Below, piece by piece: positions 11,996-22,249 of a stretch of 64,000 nucleotides of DNA (the stretch's first letter is position 1; the number at the start of each line of letters is the position of its first letter). The notes beneath the pieces were generated by a model. The model saw nothing but the letters and a program-made list of their open reading frames with translations. It was not told where the DNA came from and made no database searches. This stretch comes from Ricinus communis (lineage: Eukaryota > Streptophyta > Magnoliopsida > Malpighiales > Euphorbiaceae): assembly GCF_019578655.1 (NCBI RefSeq), contig NC_063260.1, forward strand, positions 16,246,001-16,310,000, in the 5' to 3' direction. The translations under genes were made by a program, and so were the position numbers.

Positions 11996-13467
11996 TGATG
12001 AGCATAGTTTTACACATATTTGCTTGCATATTATTGCGTATGTTCTTAGCAATTATTGTGCTTTTATTCCCGGATCACCCGTGTTTTGTGTTCTTTTGCA
12101 TTTCAGGAACATTTATAGGACCATCATCGGTGTTTAAGCAATTATAGATCAATACGTGCGGAAGCGGACGAGAATTCATCAAGATCGGACAAGAGCCCGT
12201 TGCACATTGAGCGGCTGAGTCAAGGCCGGTGCGCGACCATCACGACTTCTGGACTCGGCCGTGACCAACCATCGAAACTTGGTCTTCAAAACAATGGTTT
12301 GAGCACGGCTTCGTGCCACCACGGCTTCGAAGCGGCCCGTGGTGGCCAACACGGATAAACACTACCGTGGTAAAACCCTACTTGGTGCGAGATCCACCGG
12401 TTCAGACCATTCGGACTTCGTAGTAACAGAATAGCATACGCTGAGTTAAATATATAAGAAAAATGAATTTTTCTTAGAAAGGGGAAAACAAAAGAGTGAC
12501 ATAGAGCCCTAGAGGAGGGCTGGTCTCGTACAGCAAAAGAGAGTTGCGTTGAGTAAGAATCCCGGAATCGCAAGGTTCCGAGTGTAAAACAGTGGAGCAA
12601 TTCAAGATGCAGTTTGGGAGATTAATCAAAGTGTAGATCCGGATTTGGTATTCATCCAATTCGAGAGAAAAGGGTGTACATGTTTTATTTTCATTATTCT
12701 TTCATTGTAATTGATTTCCTAGATTGTTTTAAACATGAACATGTTTAGCTAGACTGATTTAATCCATTGGGATTTCTTTACTATGTTGGCTTGATATTAT
12801 ATTGTTGGATTGTTCGAGTTGGTTTTGTATTCTTCTTGTTTTTAGTATTAATAAAATAATGCATTATTCATGAGACGTTATGAATTGTGATGTTTAGATT
12901 GCTTTATGAGATTGAGAAATCCGTTTGGCAATTGGAATTTTGAATAGCAAGAACTGGTTAATAATCGCTTAGAGATAAAGATAATTAACTAGCCGGATTA
13001 AGAATTAACAAAGCTTAATAGAGGCGGATTAAAGCTTAATGCTAATTTAAGAATCAATCGTTAGGAAGAGATTCCAACTTTAGGTTATTAGGTTTAGGAA
13101 TTCGGTTATCTCGAGAGAGAAACCGAATTCGGTTAAGAATTCATCCACAGGTAGCATAATTAGACTCACCGATCCTTTATCTTTTGTTTAATTGCCAACT
13201 AATTTAGATTCCCTTTGGGTTTGTCTTCTTGTCTTGATTATTTCACTTATCAATTACTCCTACATCTCCCTTAGAACTTAGCTCGTAGTTAATAGTTAGT
13301 TTAGAATTTATTCATCATCCATTTTAGGTTAATATAACAAAGAACAAAGGAGTAACTCTAGGCTTTCGCTTTCCCGAGGAATACGACCTTGATACTCACC
13401 ATTAGTGCTAGACTGCATTGATAGGTACACTGCCTTAGATTGTAGCTAACACGAGTAGCACCCATCA
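11996..13467 (+). repeat. Element A+ 3' LTR
   Basis: 1472 bases, TGATGAGCATAG to CACCCATCA, paired with the LTR at 7375. It carries TATATAAG at 12451-12458 and the intact inverted repeat at 13098-13130. It differs from the 5' LTR mostly at GC-rich words and beside the inverted repeat. Confidence 0.88.
13098..13130 (+). promoter_or_regulatory. Perfect 10-bp stem with palindromic loop in the LTR
   Basis: GAATTCGGTT (13098-13107) and AACCGAATTC (13121-13130) can pair over all ten bases, leaving a 13-base loop containing the 8-base palindrome TCTCGAGA (13109-13116). The same structure is at 31034-31066 and, with changes, near 13975 and in several minus-strand copies. It lies about 650 bases after the TATA box, so it should be transcribed. 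A stem with a self-complementary loop is the layout of retroviral RNA dimerisation signals; that role here is inference. Confidence 0.55.
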
Positions 13468-14404
13468 GGAGGCATTCAAGATGCAATTTAGGGTTCATCA
13501 ATCAGATTTGGGGATTTTGAGCTGTTCATCCAATTCGAAGGAAAATGGTGTATCTGTTTCATTTACTTTATTCTTTCATTGTTATTGAATTCCTAGTTGT
13601 TTTAGACATGAACATGTGTAGCTAAATCGATTAAACCTATTGGGATTTCCTTACTATATTGGCTTAGTACTAAATTGTTGGATTGTTTGAGTTCCTTTTT
13701 GTATTCTTCTTACTTTCAGTATTAATAAGATATTGCATTATTCATGAGACGTTGTGAATTATGTTCCTTAGATTGCTTTCTATAATTGAGAAATTCATTT
13801 AGTAATTGGAATTTTGAATAGCAAGACTGGTTAATGATCACTTAGAGATAAAGGTAATTGACTAGCCGGATTAAGAACTAACAGAGCTTAATAGAGGCGG
13901 ATTAAACCTTAATGCTAACTTAATAATCGATCATTAAGAAGAGATTCCAACTTTAGGTTCTTAGGTTTAGGAATTCAGTTATCTCGAGAGGGAGACCGAA
14001 TTCAGTTAAAAATCCGTCCATGAGTAGCATAATTGGATTCATCAATCTGTTACCTTTTGTTTGATTGCCAACTAGTTTAGGTTCCCTTTGGGTTTGCATT
14101 TCTTGTCTTGATTGTTTCATTCATTTATTCATTCTTGCATCTCATTTAGAACTCAGTTTCCAGTTATTAGTAAATTTAGAATTCCTCCATCATATATTTT
14201 AGGTTAAATAACAAAGAACAAAGTAGTAACTTTGGGTTTTCACTTTTCCGAGAATACAACCTTGATACTCGCCATTAGTACTAGACTGCATCGATAGGTT
14301 CACTGCCTTAGATTGTAGCTGCATAAAAAGCCTATCGCATGCTAAATAACACATATAATACACCTAAGTCTAACCCATTTTTATTCAAGCCCAACCCATA
14401 TTTG

Positions 14405-17322
14405 AATAGCTAACCTAATTTACTAGTCAATTATGCATATAACCCACTTAGTCTAGCCTAATTACATGTTATGCCAGGATTTCTAGCCTTTAGACCTAAT
14501 TGACTACTTATTATGATGAGAATCATTCAGTATGATCCTAATTCTAGTTAAGTCCAACCTCTAACTAAACATGCCAAAGCCCACTAAGTCTGTGTGGATC
14601 TTAGGGTTTTAAGCCTAGTCAAAATTGATTAACCTATTAGACTACCAAATTCATGTTAGATCAATTTTTAACCTTAAATCTATATGGCACATTTTAATTG
14701 ATCAATCACATAATCATATATATAATTAACATACAATAAATAATAAATAAACAAAATAAAGCAAAACGTAAAATCTAATTATTACAACTTGTCTACAACT
14801 ATTATTGCAAAAAGGAAAAGACCTAAAGACTATAAATAAGCCAAAATACATTAGCGAAATGTCCAAAAATCAAAAGAATATAGGCTGGGCACGAACAACT
14901 GATCAACTCTAAGTGTAGAGCTTATCGGCTCTTGGGTTTCCCAGGTAGTTTTCATCGTTCGTTAACATATTTTCGCATCTCTAGAGTCAAAATTTCACAT
15001 GCAAAGACATTAAAATTGATTAGAATAAATGGAAAATAAGATAAAACATTAAAATAAAAGCAACATAAGTTGATTAAACGATCAAAATCCTAAATTACTA
15101 AATACTGTAAACTAACAAAAGGTAAATCAGAACATATTTAACAGGTTTAATTAACTATTCATAATGGCAAAATAAATCTAATTATTACTCTTATAACATA
15201 TTTCTAATTAAATCTAAAACCTTAACTCGCAAAATATTAGATTTTGAAACCCTATATTATTATTATCATATTCAAAACCCTATTAGCATGCATATTCATA
15301 ACCCTATTAGCATGCATATTCATAAAAACTAATCTAACCATACTAATCATAAATCAAAACTCTAATAATGTTTTTGAGAACAAATAATAAAAGAAAATAA
15401 AAAAATGAAAGAACCGATTATATAATGATTGGTTGAAGGAACCCTCAGGTTGTCACCATGAATATTGCATCTATGACTCTCAAGTGATGAGACTGTAGTT
15501 GAGTCTGAGTAGGAATCTATTGCTGGATCTGGCTTAGAGAAACCTTATGCCGATTAGAAATAGTTTCCAAAAATAATATTTCTTTAATGGCTTGTTTCCT
15601 AAAATTGTTCTTTCTTCAATGGCTGGGGTCTTTTAATGATGACTAAGAACAACAGGGTTTTTCTTTTTTTTCACTTTGGATTTTCTCTCTATATTTTCTT
15701 TCTTAGTGTCTCTCAAATGTTGATCTCACTTGTTGCCAATCTTCAGCTCTTGATCCTCCCCTAAAACCCTAAACACCTCTTTTTATTTATAGAGGTAGGG
15801 TTTCAAGGGAAATCCTAAAAAAAGCGATAGATTTTTAGGAATATTGATAAATATCTCATTTTATTGTTAAAATTTAAATAATTATTGATTAAAAGGATAA
15901 TTATCGTATGGATTTGTTAGCCTAGTTAATTATGTATGTAGCCCATCTATTCTAGCCTAATTACATATTATGCTTTTGATTTCCAACCTTTGGACCTAAT
16001 GGACTACTCATTATAATAAGGTCATTCTGTATGAACCTAATTCTAATTAAGCCCAATCCTAACTAAAATATGCTAAGGTCCGCTAAGTCTAATTAAATTT
16101 TAGAGTTTTAGGCCTATTTAATGTTGATTAGCCTATTAGACTACAATATTCATAGTAGATCTAGTTTTAACCCTAAGTCTATGTGGCCCATTTTAATTAA
16201 CCAATCAAATAACACATATTTAATAATCATACAATAATCAAAATAAATAAAAAATAAAAGGTAAAAATAAACCTAATTATTACAACCCAGCCTACAACTA
16301 AAATTGCAAAGGAAAAAGTCCTAGAAACTAATACATTACATCAAAATACATCAAAGTTGATCAAAAGCCAAAATTTGGGACCAAAGAATGCATGACTGAT
16401 CGGCTCTAAGCATAGAGCCAATTCGCTCTGCATTGAGTAGATCAGCTTTGGGTTCCAAGCAGGTTATCTATCGATTAATTAGTATATCTCACATCCCCCG
16501 AGCCAAATTTCACATACATAAAAAGTAAAATTAATCATATATGAAAGAAGATAAAATAAAAGGATAAAGTAAAAACAACAAGAATTAATTGATCGATCAA
16601 AACCCTAAAAAATGATAAAAACCCTAAAAACTGATCATTAATCCTACTACATGTATCTAATCAAATTCAAAATCTTAATTTGGCAAAATTATTAGATTCA
16701 AACTCTAATTAACATGCAGATTCAAAGAAACCCTAATATAATCATACTGATCATAAGTAATAATAATAACCCTAATCATGTTTCTAAAATTAATAATAAA
16801 AAGGAAAATAATAAGAAAACAAAGGAGCTAATTTTAGGATGATGATGGATGCATGTTTGGAGGAACCCTCAAGTTTTCACTGCAGTTGATGGTTCTGTGT
16901 GTCCCAGGTGATGAAGAGACAGTTGAGTCAAAGACTGGGTAGGAATCCCGTGTTGTATCTAGTGTTGAGAAAACTTTTGTCGATTAAAAATAAGTTTCCA
17001 AAAATAGTTCTCCCTTGAGTGGCTTCTTTGTTAGTGAGTTGAGCCTTTTGCAAAATAAGAATGACAACTTTTCTCTTTGACTTTTCCTCTTTGACTCTTC
17101 TTTGTGTGTGTACTCTATTTTTTTTCTTTCTAAGTGTTGCTACTTATCGAGTGTCGTTGTTACTTATTGTTAGCCCTAACCTAATCGCCTTTTTCTATTC
17201 ATAGAGGTAGAGTTTCAAAGGAAATCCTAAGAGAAACGATAATTTCAAAAATAACATTGATAAATATCCAATTTAATTCTTTAAATTTAAATAATTATCA
17301 TTAAAAATCATGATTATCGTCA
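14405..17322 (-). repeat. Tandem duplication of about 1.5 kb inside the Ogre-like LTR
   Basis: Two diverged direct copies, about 14405-15906 and 15907-17322. Landmarks repeat in order: TAGCCTAATTACAT at 14456 and 15956, AACCCTAAGTCTATGTGGC-like words at 14680 and 16180, and a GATAAATAT...AATTATCG end near 15850 and 17260. Each copy includes the promoter region; only the first keeps a consensus TATA box. No gene is visible in either copy. Confidence 0.65.
15784..15791 (-). promoter_or_regulatory. TATA box with telo-box-like motif, Ogre-like LTR
   Basis: The minus strand reads TATAAATA, followed about 11 bases downstream by TTTAGGGTTTTAGGG (15773-15759), a telo-box-like motif known near transcription starts of many plant genes. 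The second copy of the duplication has a weakened TATGAATA at 17202-17195. Confidence 0.5.
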
Positions 17323-17894
17323 AAAACCTTTTAGAATCTGTATCCGGATGTAAAATCGTTGAGAAAAATGACGTCGAATTGGAAGAAAACCCAATTAGCA
17401 CTATGTAGAGTTGATTGGCTCTACATAGGAAAGTAAAAGAAAACTTGCAATTGGGTCCTTTAATTTGTAATAAGTGCTGTTTTGACCCTCAAACTTTATT
17501 TTTCTTGACAATTGAGTCCAAATTAATTTTAGAAAAGGTAATTTCAGCTAGATTAACCTCAACCCTAGCCTTAGATTTTCCTATTCTTTATCTCCCCAGA
17601 CCCGAGAAGGCATTAACTTTCATCATAAGGTTATCCATATTTCCCTCAATATCTAGTTCCGGGAAAGAGGTCTTGACAGTTGCCCCCTGTTTATTGAATT
17701 TTATGAGCATACATGCGTTAAATAAATTGAGATAAATCATAGATATTAAGAATATAGCAAAAGGATATTAAACGAGTTGTAGAAGCCACACCTTATAAGC
17801 TCGAACTTCGGACGTCCCGCTTAATTTCAAGGACTTAGCTTAGCTGTTTAAGCTGAGGGTTGTCGCGAGTTATGGACTTTACCGCTTAGTTGCA

Positions 17895-18010
17895 CCGCCG
17901 GGTTGAGAACTTTGCCTACTTAGGTTGAGGATTTCACCTGATTTGGTTGACAACTTCGCTTGCTCTGGTTGAGGACTTTGCTTACTTTGGTTGAGGACTT
18001 CACCTGCCGT
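17895..18010. repeat. Short degenerate tandem array, unit near 23 bases
   Basis: About five imperfect units of the form GGTTGAGGACTTTGCTTACT alternate between ACTTTGC and ACTTCACC versions. It sits inside the upstream part of the Ogre-like LTR (U3 on the minus strand) and encodes nothing recognisable. Confidence 0.5.
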
Positions 18011-18326
18011 TTGGAAACTATGCTTGTTGAATTGGGAGCTAACGTCGTTGAATTAGTAACCACACCCATTAATTTGATGATTGCAGAAACATTTCCTCTA
18101 GCTACTTTCCATTCTAGGAAATAATTTTTCACTTCGGATTAATTTGGTATTTTTCACTTTCGGGTATTTAAGTTAAATTTTCCCGTATCGGGGTATAATA
18201 TGATTCATTTTGATGCTTTTCTGGAAGTTGTACTTGTATTTGGTCCATCCAAGGACTAAAATGTAATTTTAATGGGTTCAAGGACCAAACTTGTAATTTT
18301 TGCAAAATTCCTCCTAGGTGCCAACA

Positions 18327-18966
18327 GTGTACAGTTCATGGATGAGACAACGAACCTGCTAATGGAATATAAGATCAAGCATCGCAAGTCTTCTCCATAT
18401 AGACCTCAGGCAAATTGAGCAGTAGAAGTAGCCAAGAAGAATCTAAAGAAGATACTTTCGAAGATGGTGCAAAATCACAAGGACTGGTTGTTTCGATTAC
18501 CCTTTGCACTTTGGGGATATCAAAAAATCGAGTGAACATCGACTGGTCAAAGACCATATTCTATGGTTTACGGGACTAAAGCAGTTTTTCTAGTTGAGTT
18601 AGAATTGAAGTCTTTGAGAGTTGTATTGGAGGCTGAAATACTGGAATATTAGTGGGTTGAGCAAAGATACCAGCAATTGGCTTTGGTTAATGAGAAATGG
18701 ATGAAAGTCCTATATCACATGCAGTTGTATCATAAAAGGGTGGCCATGACATTCAATAAGAAAGTAAAGCCAGGAAAGATTAGAGCTAGTGATCTAGTAT
18801 TGAAGCATATAAGACCTACGTCATTCAAACCGAGAGGAAAATTCAAGTTGAATTGGTAAGGCCCATACTTGGTAAAGATTATTTTGCCTAAAGGTGCAGT
18901 GGCTTGGAGGGGAACGAGTATACTAAGCTAATCAATATAGATCGTCTCAAGAAATACCATGTATAA
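18327..18966 (+). pseudogene. Integrase C-terminal half of a Tat-type element
   Basis: Integrase joins element DNA to the chromosome. This fragment starts inside the catalytic core (VQFMDETTN, in place of the usual DNG.QF context), continues through SSPYRPQAN, AVEVAKKNLKKILSKM with the third catalytic Glu, and LPFALWGYQ, and ends in the C-terminal region with INIDRLKKYHV and a stop at 18964. Internal stops and frameshifts show it is dead. The N-terminal half is missing because the minus-strand Ogre-like LTR abuts it at 18326. Confidence 0.75.
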
Positions 18967-19319
18967 TAAATAAATAAAAAGAATAAATGATAGAAAAAAT
19001 AGCCTGCTGATCAGAAAACCTGAAAAGGTTGGTCAATGAAAAGTTAGGGCAAAAAAGAGAAAATAATTAGCTAAAAAATCTAAAAAGTCTAGTTGATGAC
19101 ATGAGTTATATCGTGAAAAATCAAAATGTCCCAATTTGGGCTTTTACTAAATTAATAAAATTATTTAAAATTGTTATCAAATATATATATGTATGTTTAT
19201 CATTTTACTCACTAACTAAAATAAAAACAAAGCTAAAAAGTCCTAAGCAAAATAAAATGAGATCTATAAAGGAGCGTAATCATCCTATCTTTCCATCCTC
19301 TTCACATTTACATCTGCAT
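18967..19319. other. AT-rich spacer after integrase
   Basis: It contains AGCCTGCTGATCAGAAAACC, a word that recurs loosely at 19930 and 48055 after other Tat-type integrases. No coding region is visible. Its position fits the 3' untranslated part of the element to which 18327-18966 belongs. Confidence 0.4.
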
Positions 19320-20643
19320 CCTTAGATAGAGCAGCTAGTCCGCAAGTCCTCTTGAATCGAGTAAAGCTGGGAGAAGTAGAAATCTGAAGCCGAACCCAAG
19401 CCTTTAAGTTGTCATCGGTGGTTAGATCGCCCTCGAAGTCAAGATTTTGCTCTATATCTCAATAGGGCCACAATCTCTCGATCTTATCCAGGACATCCTG
19501 TATGAGTGGGAAGCCTTCAAATTCAGGTGGAAATTCTAAGATACGTCACTTTTGCTTGTACTGGCGACAAAGTCTCGAAGGAGTGTAGAAGGCGAATGCT
19601 TGTACTTTAGGTAAGGGAACACAATCATCGTACACCATGAGCGTGACATGCTTGATTCTCCACCAAGGGCAAGTCCAGCAAATAAATGTCTGGAATGCCT
19701 TTAATCTAGGAAATCCAGCCATCATTACCTCATGGGGTAACGATAGAATGGGTCTGCACATACTTCGACTCATACTTATCGATATTTCTCAGGATGGTCA
19801 ATATCTAAAGCTTCTCCCGCAGCCAAATCTTCAAAAAGAGATAAACAAAATAAAACAAAAAGAAAAGAAAAGAGAAAAATAAGCTAAGTTGAAACCCCAA
19901 AAGGGTGACTTAGGTAAAAGTTAAAATAAAAGCCTGCTAAGTCGAAAACCCGAAGGACGGCTTAGGCAACAATTAAGGCAAAAGAATGGAAAAAGTAAAA
20001 GAAAAGAGATTTGGCTCTGTACCTGTAAGAGAATGAGGCTACCACCAAACCATTAATGGGTTATGTACATGTCTAATCCAATGATGGTTTCAGCATAAAT
20101 GACTCGAATTGGATCTGCTCCATGCTCCACCTAGTCAATAATGCCAGCATTTCTAATATTTCCCTCTTCTTGAGGAAAGATCAACAGAAATTGGGTATAT
20201 AGACAAAAGCCTAGCATCCGGTTCCAAAAAGGCATATGCCCTTCTCCTTCTTTTCACAATAAGAGATCAATGAAGTGAGAGTAATATACTTGCCAATAGA
20301 ATGGGAAAGTATCTCAGTTGAGAGCATGAGGAATAAATCCACTAGTTTTCTGGGAAAAAGCTCATTGAGTTTTGGCAGGGCAATAGGATGTGTAGAATCC
20401 ATGCGGACATCAAGAATAGCAGAAAATTCTTCAATCATGGGGCACAAATCTTGCCCATTGAATCTAAAAACATGGTCCTTTGGGCACTGGAAGTTGATAG
20501 TAGAGTGGAAGAACCCACAAATCAAGCTTGGTGTGTTGCATGGCCTTAAGAGATAAAAGATGGAATTTCCCAAGTTTAATACAATCATCACCAGTTAGGA
20601 TTTTGAGAAGAGTTTATAAACCTTTGGCGCTTTTCTAAGACAT
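19320..20643 (-). pseudogene. Antisense extra ORF of a Tat-type element, plant-mobile-domain-like
   Basis: Reading leftward from an ATG at 20643, the longest open pieces are 20591-20211 and 19773-19546. The first contains HVFRFNGQDLCPMIEEFSAI followed by ALPKLNELFPRKLV; the second contains CPWWRIKHVTLMVYDDCVPL and FYTPSRLCRQYKQK. These patterns resemble the plant-mobile-domain-like family found in extra ORFs of plant Ty3/gypsy elements, which often lie antisense between integrase and the 3' LTR, as here. Stops and frame changes separate the pieces. It has a TATA box about 60 bases upstream of the ATG. Its function is unknown; a host-gene origin is less likely given the location. Confidence 0.55.
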
Positions 20644-20700
20644 ATTTTTTGACTTTTGAAGTGAGAAATCATGTATGAGAAAATAGGAAGGGCTCATGGT

Positions 20701-20708
20701 TTATATAG
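20701..20708 (-). promoter_or_regulatory. TATA box upstream of the antisense extra ORF
   Basis: The minus strand reads GGCCTATATAAACC, with the core at 20708-20701, about 60 bases before the ATG at 20643. The spacing suits a plant core promoter with a short leader. The 200 bases upstream (20709-20900) hold no coding region. Confidence 0.5.
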
Positions 20709-21130
20709 GCCTTAAATCATCAGAGCCGATCGACTATGGACGATGTAGAGAGAAATTTAGAGGTATCTGGTAGTACTACGATGACTACCGATGGCCTCCG
20801 ATGTGATTTTTTTGGTCATTATGGCAGTTTTGGGTGCTCACTTAATTTTCAATACATAAGCTTATACAAATGCAACAATAAGGGGTACTGAGCAAAATGG
20901 AGACAATTCAAACGCCAAAATCACATTTTATACCTTCAAAAGTCAAAGTCCTACAAAAAGTTTTAAATTCTACAAGCAATAAGAAGAAAGTACAAAGAGA
21001 GATTAGAAGCCAAACTTCTCTCTTGAACTCCCCATCTCATCATTCGAGTCAGTATCCATCCCTTAGGTCTGGAAGGCTGATAGTTGATGGGTCAGTGTGT
21101 TGATCTGGCATTGCTGAGCATCAATTTGAC
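20709..21130. other. Non-coding spacer between the antisense ORF and a pol fragment
   Basis: About 420 bases with CGATCGACTATGG-type words and AT-rich runs. No convincing gene, LTR edge or polypurine tract is visible, so the junction between the two Tat-type elements must lie here or just after. Confidence 0.35.
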
Positions 21131-21665
21131 GTTGCCGGTTTGTGATCCCAACTTCAAGCTTTTGAGAAAATATCAACCCATTATGTGGGATGAGCAATGT
21201 TAGAAAGCTTTTGATAGAATTAAAGAGTATCTGATGGAGCTTTCGATATTGAAGTCGCCAAAGGATGTTAAGGCGTTAATTCTGTACTTGGCCTTGAAAG
21301 AGGAAGCCATGGGGGCAATGGTGGCGTAGTGTAGGCCTAATGACGTAGAGTAAGAAGTTATCACCTTATGAGTCAAAGTATAACCTTGTGCAGAAGACGT
21401 GTTTGGCCATGATATGTCCTACAAGGAAATGAAGACATTATTCCTAGTCTTATAGGGTACAAGCAATTTTAAAAATAGACCCATTGAAGTATTTGTTCGA
21501 AGCTCCATTTGTTACTAGGAAATTGGCTAGATGGCTAGTGCTCCTAACATAATTTGACATTGAGTATGTCACTCAGAAGGTAGTCAAGGGTAGGGCTATA
21601 GAAGAATTCTTAGCTCATAATGCAATTGAGAGAGATGACCCTTAGGATCTGGAGTTTCTTGATGA
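21131..21665 (+). pseudogene. RT C-terminal part and RNase H of a Tat-type element
   Basis: The fragment starts with CDPNFKLLRKYQPIMW and the FDRIKEYL connection helix, followed by LILYLALKEEAMGAM, the start of the RNase H-like domain, and ends with FDIEYV and VKG.AIEEFLA, matching the usual end of this domain in Tat pol. Many stops and frameshifts are present. The catalytic YxDD part of RT is missing upstream. Confidence 0.7.
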
Positions 21666-21679
21666 AAATCTAGGGGCAA

Positions 21680-22210
21680 TCGAGATTCAAGAATGAAGGT
21701 TGTATTTTGATGGAGCTATGAATGCAAAAGGTCCAAGATTAGAAGTAGTTCTGATCATGCTAGAAGGAAAAAATGCTGCCAAAGGCCAAGAGATTGGACT
21801 TTAAAGTGACAAATAACATGGTGGAGTACGAAGCATTTTTATTTGAATTGAAACAGCGAGAGTAGTAGAACAGTGGTGCTAATGCTGCTGTCGGGGGACT
21901 CCATGCTAGTGATTTAACAAGCCATTAAAGAGTGAAAAGTGAAATAAGAGAGGTTAAAGCCATACGTCAGCTATCTCAAGTCTTTGGTTTATAACTTCTC
22001 TAAGTGTTCATTTATACACTTACCATAAGATGAGAACTAGATGGCAGAAGTACTGGCTACCCTATTATCTATGTGGGATAACCTCTCGTAGCTTCCGATG
22101 AAGCCGTTGGTGATTGTAAAATCAAGTGCACCTTGTTATCAAGGAGATCGGATAATGCAAATCCAGATAGGACCGAAAAAGAAGCCTTACTTTTACGATT
22201 TAAAAAAGAT
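21680..22210 (+). pseudogene. Second (archaeal-like) RNase H domain
   Basis: LYFDGAMNAKG opens the domain with its first catalytic Asp. In shifted frames, MVEYEAFL with the catalytic Glu, a QQAIKEW word and a DENQMAEVLATL segment follow, in the order known for the additional RNase H of plant Tat-lineage elements. Its presence beside the ordinary RNase H is what assigns this fragment to the Tat lineage. It is broken by stops and frameshifts. Confidence 0.65.
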
Positions 22211-22249
22211 TTATAGAAGATAGCGAATAACTAGAGAAAGCGACTACAA

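Larger units (their letters stand above)
7375..13467 (+). mobile_element. Element A+: complete short non-autonomous Athila-type retrotransposon
   Basis: A 6.1-kb element bounded by TGATG...CATCA and a perfect duplication GGAGG (7370-7374, 13468-13472). Order: 5' LTR, tRNA-Asp-type primer site, shortened broken gag-related frame, 3' untranslated region, polypurine tract, 3' LTR. No protease, RT, RNase H or integrase is present, so mobility would need enzymes from a related element such as C. The two LTRs remain very similar and differ mainly in clustered indels, which indicates a recent insertion into element B's 3' LTR. Confidence 0.88.
2825..14337 (+). mobile_element. Element B: old, internally deleted Athila-like retrotransposon holding two further insertions
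   Basis: The element opens at 2825 with TGATGTGCATC and closes at 14337 with CCTATCG, an eroded CCCATCA. It is flanked by the perfect 5-bp duplication CATGC at 2820-2824 and 14338-14342. Layout: truncated 5' LTR (2825-3356), short internal remnant without gag or pol (3357-5236), 3' LTR (5237-5679, 7148-7374, 13473-14337). The 3' LTR is interrupted by a minus-strand solo LTR and by complete element A+. The LTRs are clearly diverged, so it is older than its passengers. The end sequences and inner LTR half resemble families A, C and D. Confidence 0.75.
5237..14337 (+). repeat. Element B 3' LTR in three pieces
   Basis: The pieces are 5237-5679, 7148-7374 and 13473-14337. The last break is the clean element A+ insertion with duplication GGAGG. 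The first break is not clean: about 95 bases at the end of the first piece recur at the start of the second (the TTTTNCAAGGGTTCAATTTT stretch at 5655 and 7214), so recombination rather than simple insertion is likely. The 3' third keeps the TCTCGAGA-loop inverted repeat near 13975. Confidence 0.65.
2516..18326 (-). mobile_element. Long 5' LTR of the Ogre-like element, split by element B
   Basis: On the minus strand the LTR starts at 18326 with TGTTGGCACC and ends at 2516 next to the tRNA-Arg-type primer site. Its two parts are 14343-18326 and 2516-2824, rejoined across element B by the shared CATGC target duplication, for a total near 4.3 kb. Long LTRs are usual in Ogre elements. It contains a direct duplication of about 1.5 kb (14405-17322) with a TATA box in each copy, and a short tandem array near 17900. 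Its upstream edge abuts an integrase frame at 18327, so this element probably inserted into another Tat-type element. The second LTR is outside the window. Confidence 0.6.

Noticed and set aside
13098..13130. Rho-independent terminator or MITE terminal repeat
   Set aside because: It is a plant LTR, the stem is not followed by a defining T-run, and there are no MITE-type flanking duplications. The structure is internal to all related LTRs.
14281..17322. Satellite DNA
   Set aside because: Only two long diverged copies exist, inside an LTR; a satellite would show many short units.
20211..20591. Host gene of the plant mobile domain family
   Set aside because: It is broken by frameshifts and sits antisense between Tat-type pol fragments, a known position for extra ORFs of such elements.
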